Source: UBA5704 sp036380715 (GTDB lineage: Bacteria > Acidobacteriota > Thermoanaerobaculia > Multivoradales > UBA5704). Taken from it: a stretch of 21,493 nt of DNA. The DNA lies in NCBI GenBank assembly GCA_036380715.1, contig DASVEF010000310.1:1-21493 (forward strand), in the 5' to 3' direction. A program made the translations under genes and the position numbers. The notes under the pieces are model-generated. The model made no database searches. It was given only the letters and a program-made list of their open reading frames with translations, and was not told the DNA's origin. Shown one piece after another: positions 14,971 to 21,493 of this stretch. Within the stretch, counting starts at the first letter, position 1. Every line of letters begins with the position of its first letter.

Positions 14971-15194
14971 GCAAAGTTCCCAGCCTGAACTATGAGCAGG
15001 TGATCAATGCCCTGCGCCGCGACGGCTGGCTGGTCGTCCGCCAGCGAGGCAGTCACATCCGTCTCCAGAAGCGGACCGCAGACGAAACTCTCAAGCTCGT
15101 TGTCCCAGCCCATCGTCCCATCAGGCGCTCGACGCTTTCACATATCCTGAAGCAGGCTCGCCTCGAGCTGGCGATGTTTCTCGAGCTTCTCTGA
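14967..15194 (+). CDS. hicA: HicA-family mRNA interferase toxin
   Basis: 75-residue double-stranded-RNA-binding-like RNase toxin that degrades mRNA in the known family. The YEQVINALRRDGW start (9-21) and the catalytic His30 in GSHIRLQK are intact. The central VPAHRPIRRSTLSHILKQA matches the family's P-H-x(3)-I-x-x-GTLxxIL region. It starts with TTG 14967, overlapping the hicB stop as TTGA, the same coupling as in vapBC. It is expected to be silenced by HicB. Confidence 0.9.
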   Translation: MSKVPSLNYEQVINALRRDGWLVVRQRGSHIRLQKRTADETLKLVVPAHRPIRRSTLSHILKQARLELAMFLELL

Positions 15195-15217
15195 AGGGAC
15201 AACGAGGGGGGAGGGTT

Positions 15218-15230
15218 CCGGCGAAGCCGG
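15218..15230. terminator. Short hairpin between convergent hicA and CHAT gene ends
   Basis: CCGGC-GAA-GCCGG forms a 5-bp stem with a triloop, between the hicA stop (15194) and the CHAT gene stop (15234). It lacks a U-tract, so a terminator function on either strand is only possible. Confidence 0.28.
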
Positions 15231-15233
15231 CTC

Positions 15234-18200
15234 CTATCGTCCGCGGATCTTCGCGATCAACCCACGAGTCTTCTCAATCATCTCCGCCGCCCTGTTCCCA
15301 TAGCTCTCGAATCCTCGCAGCGCCGCCTCGGCGTACTTTAAGGCATCCGCTTGGCGCCCGGTCTGAGAGAGGACGATGGCCACATTGAAGCGGGTCATGG
15401 AAGCGTGATAGAGGTTGCCCGACTGCTCATTGAGTTGAACCGCCTCCCGGTAGTTCTGCACCGCACATTCGAGGTCTCCGGCAGTGCCGTAGATGTTGCC
15501 AAGCAGGTTGTGGATCGTAGCCAAATCATCGACCGCATTTGCCGGAAGGAGATCGAGAGCTTCATGGTAGAGCCTTACCGCTTCGTTGAAATGCCGGAGA
15601 AGCTCTTCGTCAGGGCGGCCTGCGCTCCGGGCCTCGCCGAAACGCTTATAGGCAACAAACCCCAACTGCCCCACGCACTGGCCACGCCCCAGCCGGTCGC
15701 GCTCGTCGCGCAGCTCGAGGCTTCTTCGATACCAGCGTTCGGCCTGATCGAGATCGCGAAGCGTGGGCAGATTCTTGAATGCATGCCCAAGGTTAAAGGC
15801 ACAAATTGCCACGCCAGCCCGGTTGCCAATCCGCCTGCTGAGTTCCAATGACTCCTCATAGGCCGGTACGCAGCTCTCGCACCCCATCTCGCGGCGGATA
15901 TAGCCGAGCAACCCTAAAGAAGACGCAAGCATCTGAATCTTACGTTCCCGACTCTCCAGTTCTTCCGTCGGTTGGGCCACAGCGGAGGTGACACGCTGGC
16001 GGTCCCAGTCGACGCAGATAGCCTGCAATCGCTCAGCCTTGGTCCACTGCCGCTCCTCCAGGGCGAGCCCCACGCGGTACTTCGTGACCAAGCCCCAATC
16101 TTCCTCCCTCTCTGGCAAGGGTCCTTCACTCTCCGGATCGATGAAGTGTGGCTCGACCTCCTCGACGAGCCGTTTCCATTCTGTCCGCCGGCCGGTGTGG
16201 TAATAGAGCTGATTGAGCCCCTGCATGGCACCGAGAGCCCGGCGCCACCAGCCGTGGGCCAGCGCGAACCGCCGAGCATGTAGAAGGTTCACCTCCTCGG
16301 CCTGCAGGGCGCCGAAGACATCGCGGTTCCCACCACCGTACTGTTCGGCGTAGTAATTCCCCAGCACCCCCATGGCTTCAACGAACGCGTATACGGCCGA
16401 GAGGTCTTCGACCGGATGGCACTGCTCAAAGAGGCCTTTGAAGAACCAGGGGAGGACGGGATGGATTCCATAGTACCCGTCGCTGTGGGCGGTCAGGAGC
16501 CCCACCTCGGCGGCGCGGTTGAGGAGTGCGATGCCCTCCTCCCGGGTCAGGCCCCGTACCTCGGGTAAACTCCATGAAAACTCGATGTGGCCCATCGCAC
16601 ACAGCACGTTCACGTTCACGAACCCCTGGAACAGGTGGAGCAGGGCGAGCTTCTTGCGGTCCTCTTCAGTGAACGCTTGCTTGAACCCGTACGCGAGCGA
16701 GGCGCCGAGGGAGCGGGAGCGCCCTTCGGCGACCTCGTCAGGGAAGGCGGCTTCGCCGGAGCGGAGGCGGGCGACGAAGGCTTCGATCTGCTCCTTGGTC
16801 CTGAACCCCTCGCGCAGCGCTTGGCTGGCGACGACGGTGAGCGTTAGGGGATTGCCCTGGGAAAAGGCGAGGAGGGGACGCCAGTCCTCGACATCGGTGA
16901 TCCGCCGGCCTTGCTTGGCGGCCAAGGCTCGGACGAGTTGGAGGCTCTCGGTCATCGGCATTGGCGGCACCGCGATGCGCGCGGGCAGGTCCCCCAGCCA
17001 GGAGCGCTCGTCGCGGCGCGAGGTCAGGAGGACCTTGGCCTTCGTCTCCCGGAGCGCCCGCAGGAAGGCGAGCAGCTCCACCTGCTCCTCGGCGCTCCAG
17101 GCCGACTCCGTTCCCGCCGGGAAGCCGGCCACCGGCTCCACGTTGTCCCAGATCCACAGCACCGGCACCTGGGCGAGGACCTGAAGTGCCACCTGTCGCC
17201 GCGCCGCATCGTCGAGCGCCAGCCAGTGGACGCCCTCCCGCTCCAGAGCCGGCCCGAAGACCTGGCCGATGCGGTCGAGCACGCGGGGCAGCGGGAGGTA
17301 GCGCTCGAAGGTGGTGAAGAGGACGGGGCCGTCGACGCCGCCGGTCAATGAGTACCAGCGGGCGAATTCGGCGGCGGTAGTGGTCTTGCCGCTGCCGGCA
17401 TAGGCGTGGAGGAGGACGATCGAGGTCCGGTCGAAGGCGCGGTCGAGGGCGAGGAGCGTCTCGTCGCGGCCGAAGAAGCCGGCGTCGGGCGGCGGCGGGA
17501 GGTCGGCGTCGAGGCTGCCGGCCGCCGAGGCCGTGGCCCCGGCGGCAACTTGGATCTTCAGGCGACCGTCGTCTTTCGCCTTCGGGAAGAGTTGCAGCGG
17601 CGCTGCCTCGTAGACCACGGGGACGGTCCAGTCCTGGAGCGGCAGGGGGGCGTAGATCACCTCGCGCAGCGGATCGTCGGCCAGGTTCTTGCGCGCCAGA
17701 GTCACCGCCTCGCCCAGCGTGGCGCCGCGGCCGAGGGAGGCGTAGAGCTCAGCCACCAGCCGGGCGGCGGTGACCACGTAGACGTTGTAGCGCATGGCCA
17801 CCACCCCGGCCACACCCGCGTCCATCACCTCCTGGGCCAGCGAGCCGAAGGCGCGCACCTTGGAGTGGGGATCGGCCGCGATCTCCGGCGCCGGAGCCGG
17901 CTCGGCGCGCGCCGACCGGCAGGCGTTGAGGACCAGGACCGACACTCCTGTCGCCTGAAGGAGCTGCCCCAGCGACGTGCCGTCCACCAACTCCGCGTTA
18001 CCGTCGAGCTGCGGGTTCTCGAACAGGAGATAGCCGTGCTTGCCCTCCCGCGGCCCGGCTAGGACAAGCGGGGTGAGGCGCCCCAGGAGAGCCCTGACCG
18101 CCGCGGGCTCTCGAATCTCCGCATAGGTGCCGTGGCCGTCAAAGTGGACCACGTGGTAGGGCCGGCCCTCCCGGTGGGCCTCCCGGAGCGCCCTCCCGAG

Positions 18201-18836
18201 CTGCTCGAAGGTGGGTGGCCGCAGGACGTCGAGGTCGTAGGCCTCGCGGTTGGCCGCGCTCAAGCCGCGGAGGAGCTGGCTCGCCACCGAGCGGAACGGC
18301 ACGTCCGTTTCCCCGATGGCTCCCCGCGGCCGGCAGAGGACGAGGAGGATGCGGATCTTCCCCTTCTTCCTTGCGGGCAGATTCGGGGCGAGGGCCGCGT
18401 CGGGCTGCGCACGCACGAAGGAATAGGCCGTGAGGGCCAGGTGGGAGCCCGTCTTCGGGTCGCGCAGCAGCTCCCAGGGGATCGTGGCGGCTTCCGTGAC
18501 TCCGGCGACGATCTCGATCCGTGTCTCCGGCAGCCGCTTACGCAGCTCGGCCCAGAGGTCGCGGGCGTCCTCACCCGCCTGGAACACCGCCCGGAACAGC
18601 TCGGTCCCCACCTCCACCATCCGCCCTTCGATCCGCTGAGCGATCGCCGGCGCCGGCTCCTGGGGGTATTGGAGGAACTCCTCCAGATACCAACGCAGAT
18701 CCTCCTCATCCTGCGGCGACAGGCTGAACGCGAAGGTGGACTCCGCCGTCCGCCGAGCGCCGTCGCCTTCGAGAGTGACCTCCACCCGGTACTGGCCCTC
18801 GGCCAGCGCGTGCTGCCGGATCCGGAGTTGAAGCAT
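15234..18836 (-). CDS. CHAT protease - STAND (NB-ARC-like) NTPase - TPR protein
   Basis: 1200-residue multidomain protein, no signal peptide or membrane segment. N-terminal residues 1-110 are an uncharacterised beta-rich region. A CHAT caspase-like protease (about 110-410) opens with ATIPWELLRDP (118-127) and carries the catalytic pair His235 (HFDGHG) and Cys306 (VLNACRSA). A STAND NTPase (about 453-800) has Walker A AYAGSGKTT (478-486; the first Gly is Ala), Walker B VLWIWDN (Asp564), an SRR motif (606-608) and GNPLTL (661-666). TPR-like helical repeats fill about 850-1200. In known systems the C-terminal repeats sense a trigger, the NTPase oligomerises and the protease cuts a partner. No gasdermin, sigma factor or CRISPR partner is adjacent. 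It has no ribosome-binding site; TAGACT lies 5 bases before the ATG. A role in defence or programmed cell death is inference. Confidence 0.9.
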   Translation of the reverse strand: MLQLRIRQHALAEGQYRVEVTLEGDGARRTAESTFAFSLSPQDEEDLRWYLEEFLQYPQEPAPAIAQRIEGRMVEVGTELFRAVFQAGEDARDLWAELRKRLPETRIEIVAGVTEAATIPWELLRDPKTGSHLALTAYSFVRAQPDAALAPNLPARKKGKIRILLVLCRPRGAIGETDVPFRSVASQLLRGLSAANREAYDLDVLRPPTFEQLGRALREAHREGRPYHVVHFDGHGTYAEIREPAAVRALLGRLTPLVLAGPREGKHGYLLFENPQLDGNAELVDGTSLGQLLQATGVSVLVLNACRSARAEPAPAPEIAADPHSKVRAFGSLAQEVMDAGVAGVVAMRYNVYVVTAARLVAELYASLGRGATLGEAVTLARKNLADDPLREVIYAPLPLQDWTVPVVYEAAPLQLFPKAKDDGRLKIQVAAGATASAAGSLDADLPPPPDAGFFGRDETLLALDRAFDRTSIVLLHAYAGSGKTTTAAEFARWYSLTGGVDGPVLFTTFERYLPLPRVLDRIGQVFGPALEREGVHWLALDDAARRQVALQVLAQVPVLWIWDNVEPVAGFPAGTESAWSAEEQVELLAFLRALRETKAKVLLTSRRDERSWLGDLPARIAVPPMPMTESLQLVRALAAKQGRRITDVEDWRPLLAFSQGNPLTLTVVASQALREGFRTKEQIEAFVARLRSGEAAFPDEVAEGRSRSLGASLAYGFKQAFTEEDRKKLALLHLFQGFVNVNVLCAMGHIEFSWSLPEVRGLTREEGIALLNRAAEVGLLTAHSDGYYGIHPVLPWFFKGLFEQCHPVEDLSAVYAFVEAMGVLGNYYAEQYGGGNRDVFGALQAEEVNLLHARRFALAHGWWRRALGAMQGLNQLYYHTGRRTEWKRLVEEVEPHFIDPESEGPLPEREEDWGLVTKYRVGLALEERQWTKAERLQAICVDWDRQRVTSAVAQPTEELESRERKIQMLASSLGLLGYIRREMGCESCVPAYEESLELSRRIGNRAGVAICAFNLGHAFKNLPTLRDLDQAERWYRRSLELRDERDRLGRGQCVGQLGFVAYKRFGEARSAGRPDEELLRHFNEAVRLYHEALDLLPANAVDDLATIHNLLGNIYGTAGDLECAVQNYREAVQLNEQSGNLYHASMTRFNVAIVLSQTGRQADALKYAEAALRGFESYGNRAAEMIEKTRGLIAKIRGR

Positions 18837-18958
18837 GCCCGAGTCTACTCCAGCCTTGTTCGCGAAGCGCTCGCGTTGTCCATCGCAGACACCCGGGAGG
18901 GGAGGTTTGTTTAGCCCCGCGCCGATGGCTTGCGCGCAGACGAGTCCCTTTGTGGGCT

Positions 18959-18964
18959 TATACT
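18959..18964 (+). promoter_or_regulatory. -10 element of the small antitoxin-like gene, leaderless arrangement
   Basis: TATACT (five of six to consensus) ends 6 bases before the ATG at 18971. No ribosome-binding site is present, so the message may start at the start codon. No convincing -35 was seen. Confidence 0.42.
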
Positions 18965-18970
18965 CACGCC

Positions 18971-19192
18971 ATGCGATCCGTCGCCGACGATCTGCGTGAA
19001 GAGCTTCAGGAAGAGATCCTCCTCCTCTCCTTCGAGGAGCGCATGGCGCTGGCGTTGCGGCTTGGGGAGAGAGGGCTGGAGATGTTTCGCCAAGCGAACG
19101 GCCTCGACCGGGAGACCGCCTTCCGGGAGCTCCAGCGTCAACGCCAAGCGGGGCGCATCCCGTCCAAGTGCATGTCCGATCTGATCGGATGA
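18971..19192 (+). CDS. Small antitoxin-like protein, divergent from the CHAT gene
   Basis: 73 residues, largely helical and charged. Features are an Arg/Glu-rich first half with EEILLLSFEERMALALRLGERGLEMF (14-39) and an Arg/Gln-rich tail ending in PSKC (64-67). I know similar short proteins, often ending with a PSxC-like tail, next to nucleotidyltransferase or PIN genes; that resemblance is from memory and untested. The start is ATG 18971 next to a TATACT -10. The stop overlaps an ATG (ATGA) that opens a short broken frame, consistent with loss of its partner. It shares a 134-base gap with the CHAT gene, so a functional link with that protein is possible. Confidence 0.62.
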   Translation: MRSVADDLREELQEEILLLSFEERMALALRLGERGLEMFRQANGLDRETAFRELQRQRQAGRIPSKCMSDLIG

Positions 19193-19257
19193 ACCTGCTC
19201 GAAGAGATCAGCTCGACTCTCGGAGCACACGCTGATCTATTACTTTCGAGAATCTGA
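19189..19257 (+). pseudogene. Truncated second gene of the pair (possible nucleotidyltransferase N-terminus)
   Basis: The ATG at 19189 overlaps the previous stop as ATGA and opens a frame of 22 residues, MNLLEEISSTLGAHADLLLS then RI and stop. MNLLEEI is like the opening of small nucleotidyltransferase-type toxin genes found after such short proteins, but the continuation is lost and the frame ends at TGA 19255. A truncated remnant fits better than a real 22-residue peptide, but the family call is tentative. Confidence 0.35.
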
Positions 19258-19264
19258 GTACGGC

Positions 19265-19308
19265 GCGCAAAAGCAGGCCCGCCTCGATCTGGCCGCCGCT
19301 TCTCGAGA
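19265..19308 (+). pseudogene. Decayed 3' fragment of a hicA-like gene
   Basis: AAGCAGGCCCGCCTCGATCT matches the end of hicA (15152-15171, AAGCAGGCTCGCCTCGAGCT) at all but two bases, and TTCTCGAG recurs after a one-base length difference. The translation KQARLDLA parallels KQARLELA of HicA. The single-base shift breaks the frame and no upstream hicA sequence is visible, so this is a remnant, perhaps joined to the truncated gene at 19189-19257 by recombination. Confidence 0.42.
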
Positions 19309-19328
19309 TTCGGGCTCCGATCACAGTG

Positions 19329-19334
19329 TATAAT
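19329..19334 (+). promoter_or_regulatory. -10 element of the metalloprotease gene
   Basis: Perfect TATAAT 22 bases before the ATG at 19357, with GGAG in between at proper spacing. No good -35 is seen, so this may need an activator. Confidence 0.45.
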
Positions 19335-19356
19335 GATCGGCTGATCGGAGATTCAC

Positions 19357-20967
19357 ATGAGTACCAGCCGTCTTCTTGGCCTCCTCGGCCTCCTTGCTCT
19401 CGCATTGCTTCCGCTTCTTGCCGCTCCGCCCGCGTCGGCGACCTCCTACGTTCCGGTAACCGACGAGAGCCTGGTCGACCAGGCCCCGCTGATCGCGGTG
19501 GTCGAGGTCCAGGGTTCCGTCCCTGGCCAGGACGGCTCGCGCCCGTTCACCGGCCATCGCGTGCGCGTCGAGAAGGTGCTCAAGGGGGCGATGGCAACGG
19601 GCCTTGCCATCACGGTCCGGGTGCCCGGCGGGGTCCGTGCCGACGGCCTGGCGCTGCGGATCTGGGGAGCGCCCCGGTTCGCTTCCGGGGACCGTGCCCT
19701 GTTGTTCCTCTCCCCCCGGCTCGACGGCACGTATTCGATCGTTCATCTGATGCTCGGAGCCTTCCACGAGATCCAGGCCGGCGGACACCGGCTCGCCGTG
19801 CGCCACTTGGCCGAGGCGCGGGCGGTCGCCCGGCCGGGAGAGCCTCTGTCCGCGGAGCCCCTCCGGGACTTCGACCGCTTCGTCCGCTGGATCGCCGGCC
19901 GCGCCCGCGGCCTGCGGGTCCGCGCCGACTACCAGGTTGCCGCCCTGTCCGGCTTCCGCCAGATCACCGATGAGTTCGCGCTGTTCGAAGATTCCGGTTA
20001 CAACCTGCGCTGGTTCGAGTTCGACGCGAGCCAGAACGTGCCGTGGTACGCCCACCAGAACGGCCAGCTGGGTGTGGCCGGAGGCGGCTTCGCGGAGTTC
20101 CAGACCGCGCTCGCGGCCTGGAACAACGATTCCGCCACCAATATCGCCTACACCTACGCGGGAACGACCACCGCGACGGATGGCCTGGAGAGCCACGACA
20201 CGGTCAACGCGATCCTCTTCAACGATCCCAACAACGAGCTGCCGACGTTCAGTTGCTCTGGGGGCGGGATCCTCGCGTATGGAGGACCCTGGTACTTCTC
20301 GGAGCTCACCCCTCATCAAGGCACCTTCTATCACCGGATCGCCAACGCCGACATCGTCACGGCCAACGGCCTCACCTGCTACTTCAGCAGCCCGAACGGG
20401 AGGACGGCGGCCGAGGAGCTCTTCGCGCACGAGCTCGGCCATACCCTGGGAATCAGCCATTCCGAGGTGGACGAGGCGCTGATGCGTCCTTACATCCACA
20501 ACGACGGCCGCGGCGCCTCGCTCCGCGCCGACGACCGGGCGGCGATCGCCGCGCTTTACACTCCGCCGCCACCGCCCGCGGACTTCTTCACCGTCACCCC
20601 CTGCCGGCTGCTCGACACCCGCGATCCGGACGGTCCGTACGGCGGGCCCGCTCTCCAGTGGTGGCCGCGGACCTTCGCGGCCGCCGGCAGGTGCGGCATC
20701 CCGTCCACAGCGGTCGCTCTCTCGGTCAACGTCACGGCGGTGTCCCCTTCCGACAGCGGATTCCTCACGCTGTTCCCCGCCGGCGTGCCGCAGCCGAACA
20801 CCAGCACGCTGAACTTTTCCGCCGGCCAGAGCCGGTCCAACAACGCCATCCTCCTCCTCTCCGGCACCCCGCAACGGACCTTCATCGCCGTTCCCGCGAT
20901 GGGGATCTTCGGCGCGGCGGTCCACCTGCTGGTGGACGTGAACGGCTACTTCGAGCCGGGCGATTGA
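19357..20967 (+). CDS. Secreted matrixin-like (metzincin) zinc metalloprotease
   Basis: 536 residues. The N-terminal signal peptide (about 1-28, hydrophobic core LLGLLGLLALALLPLL, cut near ASA) directs export. A region at 30-150 (ESLVDQAPLIAVVEVQG onward) is a beta-rich domain often placed before such proteases. The catalytic domain (about 185-402) has the zinc motif HELGHTLGISH (358-368: ligands His358, His362, His368; Glu359 catalytic) and a Met-turn, ALMRP (Met376). A Pro-rich linker (403-407) leads to a C-terminal beta domain (409-534, TPCRLLDTRD, ending VDVNGYF), the type seen at the ends of secreted proteins in Acidobacteriota and Actinobacteria. The start has GGAG 7 bases upstream. It is transcribed alone; the substrate is unknown. 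Confidence 0.92.
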   Translation: MSTSRLLGLLGLLALALLPLLAAPPASATSYVPVTDESLVDQAPLIAVVEVQGSVPGQDGSRPFTGHRVRVEKVLKGAMATGLAITVRVPGGVRADGLALRIWGAPRFASGDRALLFLSPRLDGTYSIVHLMLGAFHEIQAGGHRLAVRHLAEARAVARPGEPLSAEPLRDFDRFVRWIAGRARGLRVRADYQVAALSGFRQITDEFALFEDSGYNLRWFEFDASQNVPWYAHQNGQLGVAGGGFAEFQTALAAWNNDSATNIAYTYAGTTTATDGLESHDTVNAILFNDPNNELPTFSCSGGGILAYGGPWYFSELTPHQGTFYHRIANADIVTANGLTCYFSSPNGRTAAEELFAHELGHTLGISHSEVDEALMRPYIHNDGRGASLRADDRAAIAALYTPPPPPADFFTVTPCRLLDTRDPDGPYGGPALQWWPRTFAAAGRCGIPSTAVALSVNVTAVSPSDSGFLTLFPAGVPQPNTSTLNFSAGQSRSNNAILLLSGTPQRTFIAVPAMGIFGAAVHLLVDVNGYFEPGD

Positions 20968-20984
20968 CCCTGGAGACGAGGCGG

Positions 20985-21004
20985 CGAGGCTGCGGATAGC
21001 CTCG
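20985..21004 (+). terminator. Hairpin after the metalloprotease gene
   Basis: CGAGGCT (20985-20991) and AGCCTCG (20998-21004) form a perfect 7-bp stem with a six-base loop, 17 bases after the stop. There is no U-tract, so a Rho-independent role is uncertain. Confidence 0.35.
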
Positions 21005-21014
21005 ATTGCGCCTA

Positions 21015-21231
21015 TTAGGTTTTCCCGGGCCGGTCCCGCCGGCGCGGGGGAAACCGCAGGTTGTAGCCGGGACCGACCATTCTCGTCGAGCGGCTTCACG
21101 TACTCGGCGACCATCCGGGCGAGGTCCCGGTTGGACAGAACGGCGGTCGCCGGCGTAGGCTCCGCCGCCTGGGCCGCAGACGCGAACAGGAATCCGAGGG
21201 CACAGGACAGCAAGAGAGCTCTCGACCTCAC
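21015..21231 (-). pseudogene. Small exported protein gene with an apparent frameshift
   Basis: A GTG at 21231 follows AGGAGGG and starts a signal peptide (RSRALLLSCALGFLFASAAQA, cut after AQA near residue 22), then TPATAVLSNRDLARMVAEYVKPLDEN. In that frame codons then become AT-ending and the frame runs on, antisense, through the protease gene. A one-base shift near 21077-21081 instead gives VGPGYNLRFPPRRRDRPGKT with G/C-ending codons and tandem stops at 21017-21012, a 71-residue protein. Either the gene is frameshifted or there is a sequence error. The product is an unknown small exported protein. Confidence 0.5.
21018..21055. repeat. Inverted repeat inside the frameshifted small gene
   Basis: GGTTTTCCC (21018-21026) pairs with GGGGAAACC (21047-21055), one G-U pair included. 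An inner stem GCCGG/CCGGC also exists. There is no U-tract and it lies within coding sequence, so it could be chance or a site of slippage. Confidence 0.45.
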
Positions 21232-21285
21232 GGGCAGACCCTCCTGAAGAACGGTTGAAGATTGAACTACCCAGGTGGTTTTACG

Positions 21286-21493
21286 ATGCGAAGGGGGAAA
21301 GTTTGGAGCCGGATCTACGGCAACGCGCCGCGAGTCGCGCTGCACGCGTTGCGAATGGCACTGCACGTGTGCAATGGGGCATTGCACGCGTACAACGTCT
21401 CATTGCACGCGTGCAACGTCGCGTTGTCCACGTACAACGTCCCGTTGACCGCGAACGATATGGCTCTGAACGCAGTCAGCGTCCCGTTGTTCG
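21286..21493 (+). CDS. Heptapeptide-repeat protein of unknown function (3' end outside window)
   Basis: The first 69 residues run off the window. After MRRGKVWSRIYG comes a string of seven-residue units with consensus H-A-x-N-V-A-L: NAPRVAL, HALRMAL, HVCNGAL, HAYNVSL, HACNVAL, STYNVPL, TANDMAL, NAVSVPL. Leu closes every unit. ATG 21286 has AGGTGG 7 bases upstream. The start is divergent from the small exported protein, across a 54-base gap. The opposite strand is also open through the same DNA to TAG at 21315 (units such as NATLHAC), because units are partly palindromic, so the direction is not fully certain; the ATG and ribosome-binding site favour this strand. I recognise no family; it does not fit the pentapeptide or HEAT/TPR patterns. 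Confidence 0.55.
   Translation, partial: MRRGKVWSRIYGNAPRVALHALRMALHVCNGALHAYNVSLHACNVALSTYNVPLTANDMALNAVSVPLF
21322..21493. repeat. 21-bp tandem repeat array, at least eight units
   Basis: Units begin at 21322, 21343, 21364, 21385, 21406, 21427, 21448 and 21469, and a ninth starts at 21490. Spacing is exactly 21 bases with no indel. Most units hold CACGCGTxCAACGTC and end in TTG or CTG. The junction at 21403-21416 is a perfect 14-base palindrome, TTGCACGCGTGCAA. The array continues beyond the window. Confidence 0.92.

Noticed and set aside
15234..18836. Type III-E CRISPR TPR-CHAT (Csx29) component
   Set aside because: No CRISPR array or effector gene nearby, and this protein has an additional STAND NTPase with TPRs at the opposite end.
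19321..21387. Very long open frame on the minus strand through the metalloprotease gene
   Set aside because: Beyond the first part (21231 to about 21080) it is antisense to a well-supported protease gene, with a composition typical of high-GC antisense frames; only the signal-peptide segment is kept.
21322..21493. CRISPR array
   Set aside because: The 21-base units are directly adjacent without spacers, and all positions vary a little between units; no cas gene is present.

Overview
The window is high-GC bacterial chromosome (by eye about two thirds G+C, not computed). Several traits fit Acidobacteriota, perhaps a Thermoanaerobaculia-like member: many MacB/FtsX-type ABC export modules, a secreted matrixin-type protease with a beta-rich C-terminal domain, dispersed C/G-rich palindromes and a dense toxin-antitoxin patch. 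This assignment is inference; there is no rRNA or other decisive marker in the window.

Layout. Bases 1-4477 (minus strand) hold a compact iron operon: a Fur-family regulator, an FTR1 permease fused to a DUF2318 cysteine domain, two FtsX-type permeases and an ABC ATPase that runs off the left edge. A perfect 17-bp inverted repeat (4501-4517) upstream of the regulator is its probable operator, and a small His-rich PGPGW-like membrane protein is transcribed away from it. Citrate synthase (5133-6449) follows. Bases 6519-10828 are a second minus-strand operon: adaptor, ATPase and two permeases of a MacAB-like tripartite exporter. QueD (10899-11270) and an extended SDR dehydrogenase (11547-12518) flank a 276-bp gap packed with palindromic repeats. 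Between the SDR and dinB lies a likely stand-alone structured RNA with an intrinsic terminator on the plus strand (12597-12706).

Bases 12727-13786 are a divergent DinB-family/MarR pair with two near-identical 17-bp operators, one at each promoter. Then comes an accessory island: VapBC (RHH antitoxin and PIN toxin), an antitoxin-like orphan overlapping a HicB-HicA pair, a 1200-residue CHAT protease-STAND NTPase-TPR protein (the best candidate for a defence or programmed-death effector), a small antitoxin-like gene whose partner is truncated, and a decayed hicA tail. The right end has a secreted matrixin-like metalloprotease, a probably frameshifted small secreted protein, and the start of a gene built of perfect 21-bp (7-residue) tandem repeats that leaves the window.

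The most notable items are the CHAT-STAND-TPR protein and its toxin-antitoxin surroundings, the heptapeptide-repeat locus at 21322-21493, the paired MarR operators and the candidate ncRNA.
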